DNA of 64,000 bases, from the NCBI GenBank assembly GCA_902806565.1, contig CADCXA010000062.1, forward strand, positions 558,001 through 622,000, given 5' to 3'. The DNA is from Hypoxylon rubiginosum. Lineage: Eukaryota > Ascomycota > Sordariomycetes > Xylariales > Hypoxylaceae. Below are positions 13,374-22,694 of this stretch, one piece after another. The position numbers and the translations under genes were made by a program. Under the pieces are notes generated by a model, which worked only from the letters and a program-made list of their open reading frames with translations, was not told where the DNA came from and made no database searches. The number at the start of each line of letters is the position of its first letter. The first letter of the stretch is position 1.

Positions 13374-14633
13374 ATGTCGAAAGCAGTAGAAGAGAAGGTC
13401 TTTTACAACGGCCCAATTGACTGGGAACGATGGGATAGAGAGTTCCAAACAAAGGCTATTGACCTAGAACTTTGGAAGTACATCAATCCTACAGAAACGT
13501 TAGAATGGCCAGAGGAGCCATTCCAGCCAGACGTTGGCGACTATCCAAAGAAAGCTCAACGGATAACGCGAAATTCATCGAACAACAGTTCCCAAACTGC
13601 GATAAATGAAAGTCAAGAGGAACAAGTCGAAATAGGTGGAAGACCTACAAGTCTAGTAGAGATGACGAAGGAAGGCAGAGCCATCTACAAGGAAGATTGG
13701 ACCTTCTATAGTCACGATCACAAGATCTATCAGACTCATCGACAAGCAGTCAAGGAACTGAGGAACTGGGTCACCAACTCTGTATCCTTGAATTACCGAG
13801 ACACGTGCTTTGGCCCAACAGACACCTTGTACGAGTGGTACAAGAAACTGTCTGCCACTGGCAAAGTGTACAACAATCAATTGAAGCCACAGGCTCAAGA
13901 ACGATATAAGAAAGCAGTGCAACGACTGACAAAGATGCCTAAGAACTTCGAGGCATGGATAACTGAATGGGAATCAGCCATCGCAAATGCAAAGGCAAAG
14001 GGCCTTACAGATATCACCGACAGCCGACTACTAATGAAGGATCTTGAAGTTGCACTTGGCGGCATTCTAAGCAACTGGGTGACCAGTTATAGACTGCTGA
14101 GCACTGACAAGATCAGAAGCGACACGCTCAGCTACTTAGATGTAGCAGCTGCCTTACGCGAACACACATCCTTACAACTAACTCTTGCACGGCCCCGCCC
14201 TGCGAAGGGAGCATTCGCTGCTCAATTCGGCAACACGGAATCTGATCACGACAGAGACTCAGATACCGAGCCGGGAAGAGAAAAGGACGCCACTCCTGGA
14301 CCCTCTGATCGATCAAAACGAGGCAGAGGTGGTAGGAGCCGCGGCAGATCACGAGGCCGAAGCAGTCTAGATAGACGAGCTGAGTCAACCAAGAGAAAAC
14401 GAGCCGACACATCTGCCGATCGCCCACGAGAAACCAACACTCCATGCCCAGCCTGCTACGGCTACCACGAGATTCTCGACTGCTGGTATATTGTTGAAGA
14501 CAAGGCTCCAGAAGACTGGACCCCAAACTTCACCGCAAAGAGAATGATCGAACACAAGATAACTGAAGACAATACGTTTGCTGAGCTAGTCAAGAAGACA
14601 AAGAAGAGGTCATCTGCGCAAAGTGGGGATTGA
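13374..14633 (+). CDS. gag: Copia Gag (nucleocapsid) protein, ending in a readthrough-context UGA
   Basis: Structural protein of the retrotransposon particle, 419 residues from the ATG at 13374. The N-terminal two thirds are a hydrophilic copia Gag with KVYNNQLKPQAQERYKKAVQ and FEAWITEWESAIANAKAKGL. They are followed by a basic Arg/Gly/Ser-rich segment (about residues 300-350) and a zinc knuckle CPACYGYHEILDC (C-x2-C-x3-H-x4-C, about residues 359-371) for RNA packaging. The frame ends GGGGAT-TGA-CTAGTT. The bases after the stop, CUAG, form the well-known leaky UGA-CUA(G) context, and the same frame continues into the protease. Gag is therefore probably the main product, with a minor Gag-Pol extension. 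Confidence 0.9.
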   Translation: MSKAVEEKVFYNGPIDWERWDREFQTKAIDLELWKYINPTETLEWPEEPFQPDVGDYPKKAQRITRNSSNNSSQTAINESQEEQVEIGGRPTSLVEMTKEGRAIYKEDWTFYSHDHKIYQTHRQAVKELRNWVTNSVSLNYRDTCFGPTDTLYEWYKKLSATGKVYNNQLKPQAQERYKKAVQRLTKMPKNFEAWITEWESAIANAKAKGLTDITDSRLLMKDLEVALGGILSNWVTSYRLLSTDKIRSDTLSYLDVAAALREHTSLQLTLARPRPAKGAFAAQFGNTESDHDRDSDTEPGREKDATPGPSDRSKRGRGGRSRGRSRGRSSLDRRAESTKRKRADTSADRPRETNTPCPACYGYHEILDCWYIVEDKAPEDWTPNFTAKRMIEHKITEDNTFAELVKKTKKRSSAQSGD

Positions 14634-17600
14634 CTAGTTCGAGTAATTGGGAGAACAAAAGGAACGTTCTCAACTCTACAGGCCGCATTCGGAGTCAATA
14701 CCTATCCCTTGAAGAACTCAGCAATTCTGGACTCAGGGACCACTATTCACATCTTCAATCGACTCAGCCGATTCCTGTCATACCGAACAGCACACACTGG
14801 AGACGCGATCTTCGCAGGAGACTCAGTTGTGCCTGTACAAGGATATGGAGAAGTGGATGTACGTCTAAAGAGTCCAGAAGGAGCAAGGCTCCTACGATTG
14901 CGAGACGTAGCATACTGTGAAGGATTCGCATGCAATGTGGTGTCATTGAGGCTCCTAAGAAGAATGGGATACTGGTGGGACCACAAAGGCACGAATAACT
15001 GCCTACGAAGAAAGGATGATTCCGTCCTGTGCACCATTATTGACAGACAGGACCAATACGTCTTGGAGGATCTTCCTGAGAACTTCACCAATTACTCATT
15101 CCACACAAGAAGCGTCAAGTTTAACAGCTGGACGGAGCGACCTCCAAGCACGGCAACTAGCGAACTATGGCACCTACGATTCGGCCACCCAGGACCAGAA
15201 GCCCTTAATCACGCGACTGGTCACTCTCGGGGGGTGAAGATTAAGGAGTCTGGCCCAACCAAGAAGACCGATCGAATCACTACAGTGAAGTGCGACGCGT
15301 GTGGCTGTGGAAAGGCCAAGAAGCTCAATTATCGCAAGCGTCGCGAACGACCAAGCAAGCCAGGTGAACGTTTAGCTATTGATTTCCACGACTTGGAAAC
15401 AGACTCTCAAGGATATTGGTGTATAATGCTGATCACTGATAGATGTACGGGATGGGCCTGGGACTTCTATCTCAAAGATCGTACTTCAGACTCAATTATC
15501 GAAGTCCTAGACTGGATATTCGGAATCATTCGGAAACAGCACCAACTCAATATTGAAGCTATCGAGTGTGACAACGAGCTAGTGACAAGAAAGCACGCCG
15601 TACGAGATCACATTCAACAGACACACCATATTAAACTCGAGCCCTCGGCACCAGATACGCAAGATCAGAATGGAGGCGCCGAACGCTCGGGGGGTGTAAT
15701 TAAGCAGAAAGCTCGAACGATGAGAATAGGATCAAAGCTTCCGAGTTTCCTATGGGTAGAGGTTTTCAAAGCTGCTACCTACCTCTACAATCGCACTCCT
15801 AAGTATAACCTCAACTGGCAATCTCCATACGAGCGCTTCTACACTTATTTGGCTTTCAGAGACGGTGTAGTCACCGACAAGAGACCACATCAAGCTCACC
15901 TAAGGGTGTATGGATGTAAGGCGTTTGCGCTCACTGCAGAGGCAAAGCGAAAACAGAACCGACGCCAACGTCTCAATCCGAAAGCATGAATAGGCTACCT
16001 AGTAGGCTACAGCTCCACGAATATTTACAATATCTGGGTCCCTACGTTAGGACGAGTCATCAAAACACGAGACGTCACATTTGACGAAGACACTACGTTC
16101 AACGGAGATATCTCATCCTTGAAGGATGACCTGTTGCACACAACAGAGGAGAATATCCGAGACCTAGTTAACCAGGTCGCCACCCTGCAAAACGCAGAAA
16201 GAGAGGCTGACCCAGGGCCATCGGCTCCTGAAGAAGACGAGACAGAGGCAGAAATGCCAGCAGAAGATGAAGGCGAGCAAGACCGTGAAGTGGATGGCGA
16301 TAACGGAGAATGTGACAACGAAGAAGCTGAAGGGCTTGATCACCCCTACACTGAAGCTGTATTCATGCCATACCCTACTCCCGATGCTACTCCTCCACCG
16401 GCTGCTTCGTTATTCACTGCAACAATAAGAGAAGGGTTGAGCGCCGTGAATCACGCCTCCCCGGATACCGACATAGAAGAAGGGTTGAGCGCCGTGAATC
16501 ACGCCTCCCCGGATATGATCAAGAAACCAAGGTTGAGCGCCGTGAATCACGCCTCCCGCAACAAAATAGAGAAAACAAGGTTGAGCGCCGTGAATCACGC
16601 CTCCCGAAACAAAAATATGAGAGACGCTGTCCCAGTAGGTCGAGCTGCAGCTCTCAGCGCGCTCCCGAAGCAGACCAAGAGGGATTCACCCACCTCTTAT
16701 TCCGGAGCCACGGACCACGCAACGAGTTGGGAGGCCACGTTCAATGCAGGACGCCTAACCTCGGCGATGGGATCAATGCACGGAAAGCCAGTGAGCAAGG
16801 CACAAGTAGCACGGATGACACATCATCCGCGACGCTATCCTACAAGCCAAGCAAATCCAAATTCAGTACCACGCCCGGGATCATATGAACCTGAGAGGCT
16901 GCAGAGACTCCTGCAAAGAAAGCAGAGAATCCATAGGAGGGATCTACCACCTCCCCCGAAAACTCACAAGGAGTTACGGGACCATGCCCTAGGGCAAGGA
17001 TTCAGAGAAGCTGAGAAATCACACCTGGATAGCCACAAGGAGATGAACTCCTGGGTTGAATGTGAACAACAGACCGCTAATGGCAAGCAGATTCTAGACT
17101 GCATGTGGGTATACGTGTATAAATTCGATAAACACGGATGGTTTATAAAGTGCAAAGCAAGGCTGGTGGTCCGAGGAGACCAGCAGACCAAAGACGAGCA
17201 CCTAAACACCTACGCCTCAACATTAGCCGGAAGATCATTCCGAACCCTTATTGCAATTGCAGCAAGATTCGACCTCGAGCTAATCCAGTACGATGCAGTT
17301 AACGCATTCGTGAACGCAAATCTAGACAAGGAAATCTATATGAGGATGCCTCCAGGGTACCGGAAACGCCAGACCATTCTACGTCTGCTGAAAGCGTTAT
17401 ACGGATTGAGAGAATCTCCCCTACTTTGGCAAAAGGAGCTGACCAAGACACTCACGGAATTAGGCTTCTCAGCCGTTCCCCACGAGCCTTGCTGCTTCTC
17501 CAAAGACGGAGTGCTAATCTTCTTCTATGTTGACGATATCGTCCTCGCATACCAAGGCCACAGGCAACAAGCAGTAGACGCAGTGGTATCACAGCTACGA

Positions 17601-18599
17601 GAGAAGTACCAACTTACAGGCGGAGATGACTTGCAGTGGTTTCTCGGAATCGAAGTGATCAGAGACCGAGATAAGAGACTGATCTGGCTTTCTCAATCCT
17701 CATACGTGGACAAGTTAAGCAAACTGTTAACAAATGAGAAACCAGGAATTATCCCTTCAACTCCTATGAGAAACAAGGAACTGTTACCTTCGTCAGAATT
17801 GGCTTCCCTACAGTCTATTCAACGATACCAACAAAAGATCGGATCGATACTGTACGCAGCAGTGATCACACGTCCCGATATTGCTTTCGCAGCCTCCCGA
17901 CTGGCCAGATTCAATATGAATCCCAGCAACGAGCACCATTCTGAAGCCGACCGACTAATTCGATACCTCCTTGCCACCCAATACCTGTCCTTACAATACG
18001 GACATGCCGATACATTCGAAGTAGCCAGCGACGCCTCGTTTGCCGACAACACCCTCGATCGAAAGAGTTCACAAGCATACGTAATGAAGCTGTTTGGAGG
18101 AGTGATTGGATGGCGTGCGAACAAGCAAGACACAGTGACTACTTCTACAACAGAAGCGGAGTTGTTGTCTCTTGCGCAGGCTGCAAAGGAAGCCATGTTC
18201 GTATCGCGTCTAATCACAGAGCTCGGTGTGAGTCTGGATGACTCGAGGATTACAATACACTGTGACAATAAGCAAACGATCAGGCTGGTACACGCAGACA
18301 TTGCGTTACTTCAAACCAAGCTGCGGCACGTGGATATTCACAACCACTGGCTACGGCAGGAGGCACTCGCAAATCGGATTAAAGTCACCTATGTCCCTAC
18401 GAAGGATATGATGGCAGATGGTCTCACCAAGGCACTTGCTGCAAAGGAATTCGCCGCATTCACTCGACAATTAAACCTAGTGGATGTACAGGAGAGAATC
18501 GAATCCAGACGGATTCGCGAGCTCACAGAGGAGGACTTCGACAGGATAGAGGACTCCTTGCCTGGCGGAGAAAGCGATACGTACATGATTGACAATTAA
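14634..18599 (+). CDS. pol: Copia Pol: protease, integrase, reverse transcriptase, RNase H (interrupted by UGA at 15987)
   Basis: Pol continues in the gag frame after TGA 14631-14633. No ATG occurs between that stop and the protease, so it has no obvious start of its own. Order: aspartic protease ILDSGTTIHIFN (about 14724); GAG-pre-integrase ELWHLRFGHPG and zinc Cys pair CDACGCGKAKK; integrase core with Asp in LAIDFHDLE, Asp in IECDNE and Glu in NGGAERSGG; linker with four 48-base repeats (16435-16626); reverse transcriptase with YDAVNAFVNA, LKALYGLRESP and FYVDDIV (YVDD at 17526); RNase H with SDASFADN, STTEAELLSLAQAAKE, HCDNKQTIRL and VPTKDMMADGLTK. A second in-frame TGA (15987-15989) follows LNPKA. 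Related elements have Trp there (the A-W-x-GYLVGY segment), so it looks like a single nonsense change that would disable this copy unless read through. Confidence 0.9.
16435..16626 (+). repeat. Four tandem 48-base repeats inside copia pol
   Basis: GGTTGAGCGCCGTGAATCAC begins at 16435, 16483, 16531 and 16579, exactly 48 bases apart. Each unit encodes 16 residues starting LSAVNHAS with a variable charged second half. The array lies in the linker between integrase and reverse transcriptase, where length change would not disturb either fold. Confidence 0.95.
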
Positions 18600-18667
18600 G
18601 AGACATCAGAGAATAAGTCCTAATTGCTCAGGCTTCTCTATTAAGGATAGACAAGCCTGGGGGGGTG

Positions 18668-18849
18668 TGTTAGATAATAAGAGGTTATTCTGGAGGACCT
18701 ATTCAGGTCCTGCGCACAGGCCAACGGCCGGAGCCGCAATAACCTTATTACGAGGCTATTCTAAGGAATCGCGAGAACACGTACAATTAGGAGACACACA
18801 CTTAATACACACAATTAACCCCCTAATTGAATACACACGTCATCTGACA
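18668..18849 (+). repeat. 3' LTR of the copia element
   Basis: 182 bases read as identical to the 5' LTR, preceded by the G-rich polypurine tract and followed by target duplication GTTAT. Confidence 0.96.
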
Positions 18850-18904
18850 GTTATAAGAATAATGATTTTTTTCGAAAAAATCGTTTTTTTTAAAACACAT
18901 TTTC

Positions 18905-19793
18905 CCGCTACGGTACTTACGGTTTATTCCCATAGAGAGCATGTTCACCGAAAGCATGCAATGCCGAAGTATATGTGCAATCGTTGCGGTGAAGACCTCA
19001 AGTCGACGGCTCAACTCTTGGAACACCAGCGCGACAATATATCCTGCCCCGTCAAGCCCCAATCACACGATCGTATCACTCAAGAACAATCAGAAAGGCT
19101 CGAATCATGGAAGAGGGTACATGGGGAAGATAACATGTCTGAGGAGGAGAAGTGGGACCAGATGTACTCGATTCTATTCCCAAATGACCCCGTTCCATCA
19201 CCTTGCGAGTAACTACGCTTATACACCTTGCACACGGCTAAACTAGTATAGATCATCACTCGAGTACTACCTACTCCAACGAGAATCCAATGCTCGCGAA
19301 CTAGGGCCACCGACTCCTCCAGGAATGGGGTGATTATGCTTCGTGTGAGGTCCCAAGGCTCCTACGGCCCAAGTTAGATGTAATGCTCGCCGGTATAGCC
19401 GTTGAAACCCTCGAACGGTGTGAGATAATAGACCTAGTTCAGGATACCATCCAGCAAACACTTCGAGGTTTCAACCACACAAGAATGGCCCCTTTGGTTG
19501 AAGACCATTTAGGTGCAAAAGAGGAGCCTAAACAGGACGAATTCGCACCAGAGGTCCTGAACGTGGAAGCCCCGCCGAGCCTCGATACAGACCTGAATCG
19601 AGTTGACGAAACTGGTCTAGATTACGTGGTTGTCCCAAATGGTCTTTCGTACATGGATATGCTGTTTGAGGATACAATTGACGGGGCCGACAATTTTCAG
19701 TTCCCATTGGATCATCAAGACACGCTGTCCTTTCAGGGAGACGACCAGGTCTTTCTAGACCAGCCCAGGCAAGGACAGAACCAGAAATCCTAA
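18905..19793 (+). pseudogene. 3' remnant of a fungal C2H2 zinc-finger protein
   Basis: The frame enters out of the AT-rich tract in the middle of a zinc-finger region. HVHRKH is followed by YMCNRCGEDLKSTAQLLEHQ and then C, a C-x2-C-x12-H finger. After it come SERLESWKRVHG and SEEEKWDQMYSILFPND-VPSP, the usual continuation in a widespread family of fungal C2H2 proteins. The frame stops at 19209. A second coding block in another frame starts near 19306 with LLQEWGDY and VPRLLRPKLDVMLAGIAVE, and ends at 19793. An intron between 19208 and 19305 is likely, but I could not find a splice pair that keeps both frames. All residues before the second finger are missing, so this is a gene truncated at its 5' side. 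Confidence 0.65.
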
Positions 19794-20201
19794 GGCTTAG
19801 GCAGACACATGCAGCAGTGCTGTCAATCCACGAAGGTGAGCAACAAGACTGGGTTCATACGGAGGATCTAGCATGCCGCTATAGCAGTGCACCCTTCAGC
19901 GTGGCGCTCGATCTGCGAACTATGGAGTGGCATAACTAATTATATCCTAGCGTTCACTTCAGAGGGTATAGATGGAAAACGAACTGTGGAGGACAGATCC
20001 TCTAATGCAGTTTCCACGAGGGTAAATTTAGCGAGACAATTTTAATATAACTTGAGTACAGGGGTCATGTTGTTCTTTCTCATATTTTTCATTCAAAGTC
20101 TCATTCAATACAGCTCCTTAGTTACATCTAGAGCATACTCGAGTATCTGTCAACTTAATTAGATATAATTACTTTAATGCAGTCTTCTCAATGCAAGCTT
20201 C
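19794..20201. other. Intergenic, no features seen
   Basis: Ordinary composition with no coding or RNA signal recognised. It lies between the zinc-finger remnant and the convergent unrecognised gene. Confidence 0.5.
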
Positions 20202-21150
20202 TCAACGCCCGATCTTTCGACCTCCCCGTTCAAGCCTAAACGGGGATCGAGCTCGATTCCACCGGCTGACGACATAATGCAAATGAGACCTTTTCCATTT
20301 ACGTGAACTGGGCTGTCTATTAGTTCTAGTACTTTCTACTTCAGGCTTGGACCCCGTTAGCTCTTTAGTTCTCTGGTCCCTCCGTTGGACAAAGTCGTGC
20401 CACACTTGGGTGTGGGGAGGGCATTGCACCACGAACAGAATCATATTTTTGGATGCCCTGACTTCATGTGAGAGGTCAACTCCGTACGTTGCGGTCTGAT
20501 AGCAAGTGAAGGAAGCGACCGAAAAATCGTCGATGTCATCGTCATCATTATCCATGCCCCCTGCCGTAAGAGATGCGACTACGCAGTGTCCCGTTCCATC
20601 ATGACGATAGTAAAGAAGCGCGCAAAAGGGTCCTTTCATCGCTTTTGATTGAGGATCTTGGTATATATCGTGGAGATCATCGAGCATATTTTCGTAAGCG
20701 GATTTCGAAGAGCTAGGCTGGTACTCTTTCGACGTTGAATGCCATCCGGTTTTGGATAACAAGATAATAGTAGCATCGAACATTAGAGGCCTGTCCGGTA
20801 AGTCATATCCCAAAGTCTCTCGCCAGAACTCGTGGACGTCTCGATAAGCAAGAATCTTGGCGAACGAGACAGATATGCAGTTATTAAGGAGCCTGTTCGG
20901 GTTGATAATTGAGGGTATGAGAGGCCCATCTTAGCCGAAGGTGTTTATCAGTTTCATACAGCTTACTGCAAATGCTCTATATACAGAATGAAGGAGTTAA
21001 ACTCACATGTTCTATCCATATTCGCGTTAATTGTAACGAGTACTTTGCCGGATAATCCACGTCCAAGTTGGTTGGAATCAGCTGAGCCCTGGTTACACCG
21101 TATATATGAATTAAGGGGTAGATATAGAGGTCACTATGATTAATGAAATA
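20202..21150 (-). CDS. Unrecognised protein, paralogue of the remnant at 9.6 kb
   Basis: No known domain recognised. The last exon (about 20930-20202) reads LLNNCISVSFAKILAY, then VHEFWRETLGYDLPDRPLMF, TGHCVVAS, FTCYQTATYGVDLSHEVRAS and a basic tail. It has no in-frame ATG before residue LGYD. An upstream coding block (about 21150-21007) reads HSDLYIYPLIHIYGVTRAQL and DYPAKYSLQLTRIWIEH and is followed by a GTGAGT donor. An intron of about 77 bases ending near 20930 is therefore likely, although the phases do not fit perfectly, and the start lies further upstream or has been lost. The block around TGHCVV and TCYQ matches the frame at 9578-10057, so a duplicated family is present on both sides of the AT tract. 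Function is unknown. Confidence 0.5.
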
Positions 21151-21180
21151 TAAGGGGATTTGAAGTTAATATGATTATCT

Positions 21181-21896
21181 GATTAATGAAAGCGTCCAAG
21201 TTGCCTCCTAGATACCGTCCTGGATGAGACATCCATCTTCAGTTAAATACCTAGGTACAGACCCCTAATTCTTCCTAGGTTTTATCCACTATGCGCTAAG
21301 ACATGCAACAAGTGTCCGGAGCCTTCCAGTAAACACGGAGAACAACACTACGCTCAGGTGGTGTCTACAAGTCTGTTGAAGAACTTACGACAAGTTCACA
21401 GACAAAACTAGAGCCCTCTCCCCATAGCTTAAATGATGGATTCAGGGGCAAATCGAGCATTCGATTCTGCTAACTTAAGATTCCGCAATGTTGGACCTTG
21501 CTGAGAATTATTGACCTCCCGTATACCGAGGCTTAGAAAAGAACTAGATGGAAATCACCAGGCGGCGCCAGCTCTGTTAGTATAACGTATTCTCTCAAGT
21601 GAAGGGTGTCGAAATGAGTATACCCAGAGTGTAAGATCACGGGGGCTGGGAATGGCTGCTTGTTAATATGAGACAACTGAAGGAGCAAATAATCGCATTC
21701 TCAATTCTATCCGTAGCTTGCAGCTAAATTTATATGAAAACCCCGCCTCTCTATTCGGGTAGGTGTTAAGGTATTCAGGCTCATGGTCGCCTCCTTCTAA
21801 TCGTCTATCGTGATTCGAGCAAATGGTAAACTAGTCTTCGTTAACACTGTAACAGCCCCTGCAACTCGCAACTCTTCTTAAAATGGCCGCGAAACT
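21181..21896. other. Intergenic, no clear features
   Basis: About 0.7 kb between two minus-strand genes. It may include undetected 5' exons of the gene ending at 20202. A palindromic ACCTAGGTA motif lies near 21249. No RNA gene was recognised. Confidence 0.4.
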
Positions 21897-22694
21897 TCAT
21901 TGCTTGAGTGCCCCCGTTTCTCTGGCAACGTCCAACATCTGGTCTATTAACGGCTGCACGTCCGACCCCTTGAGCGGTATCCTATGCGCGCCGTCCCACT
22001 CGACCAGCCGCGCGGTGTCGGGGTCGCAGTACTCCTCGAGCAGCTCGCGGTGCAGGTTGAGCCCCGGGTCGCTCAGGCCGTGGACGTGGATGGTCGGCAG
22101 GCGCAGGATGTGGTTCCCGCTCATCATCTCCATCAGGTCCGGGCCGCCGGCGAGCCCGATCTGGGACGCGTGGCTCAGCATCGACGACCGGAAGACGGCG
22201 GGGTCGAGGTTGACTATGGGCGCGCGCCCCGCCATCAGCACGGCGAACTTGTAGTCGGAGCCGGCCTGCGCGCGCCCCAGCTTCGCGGCCCGGACCTGCT
22301 GCCGGAACAGCAGGCTCGCCGACATCTTGGCGCCCTGGCTGAAGCCCAGCAGGCCGACGAACGGGCCCGTGGCGCCCGCGGCGTCGTCCTCGTCCATGGC
22401 CTCCTGGAGCGACGCGTCGATCTCCGCGATCGCGCTCTCGTCCTCGAGCTCGGCGTGGTCCGGCAGCCACCGCAGCCACCGCTTGAAGGGCCCGTGCTCC
22501 GCGTACACCGACAGCACGTCCGGGCCTGCCGAGGAGTCGAACGGCGCCTCCGCGTACACCAGCCGGAAATAGGGCGCAAGCATGCGCGATAGCACGCGGC
22601 ACTGCGCTCTGAAGATGCGGGCGTTCGTCCCGCCGCCGTGCAGGCAGAGTATGCGCGGCAGGTGCAGCGTCGCGTCTACGCCGTTGCTTGCCAT
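21897..22694 (-). CDS. FSH-type serine hydrolase (alpha/beta hydrolase, Fsh1/OVCA2-like)
   Basis: Single-exon protein of 265 residues, the usual length of the family, which includes yeast Fsh1-3 and PKS-associated thioesterases such as LovG. It opens with PRILCLHGGGTNARIFRAQC (oxyanion-hole HGGG). The nucleophile is S119 in GLLGFSQGAKM, the acid D209 in VHGLSDPG and the base H237 in WDGAHRIP, so the triad is complete. The core of the gene is strikingly G+C-rich compared with its flanks, which also creates long meaningless frames on the other strand. There is no biosynthetic gene next to it, so a free-standing esterase is as likely as a pathway role. The substrate is unknown. Confidence 0.92.
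   Translation of the reverse strand: MASNGVDATLHLPRILCLHGGGTNARIFRAQCRVLSRMLAPYFRLVYAEAPFDSSAGPDVLSVYAEHGPFKRWLRWLPDHAELEDESAIAEIDASLQEAMDEDDAAGATGPFVGLLGFSQGAKMSASLLFRQQVRAAKLGRAQAGSDYKFAVLMAGRAPIVNLDPAVFRSSMLSHASQIGLAGGPDLMEMMSGNHILRLPTIHVHGLSDPGLNLHRELLEEYCDPDTARLVEWDGAHRIPLKGSDVQPLIDQMLDVARETGALKQ

Larger units (their letters stand above)
13043..18849 (+). mobile_element. Complete Ty1/copia LTR retrotransposon with readthrough-type gag-pol
   Basis: The 5,807-base element is bounded by two 182-base LTRs (13043-13224 and 18668-18849) that begin TGTTAGATA and end CATCTGACA. I see no difference between them. The 5-base target duplication GTTAT is exact (13038-13042 and 18850-18854). A G-rich polypurine tract (GGGGGG, about 18658-18665) precedes the 3' LTR. 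The domain order protease, integrase, reverse transcriptase, RNase H defines the copia class. One reading frame runs from 13374 to 18599, interrupted only by TGA at 14631 and TGA at 15987. It sits near the right edge of an AT-rich relic but is not itself AT-shifted, so it inserted recently and escaped RIP. Confidence 0.97.

Noticed and set aside
21984..22602. Long frames on both strands inside the FSH hydrolase gene
   Set aside because: They arise from the high G+C third positions of the real gene. They are Arg/Pro/Gly-rich and have no domain.
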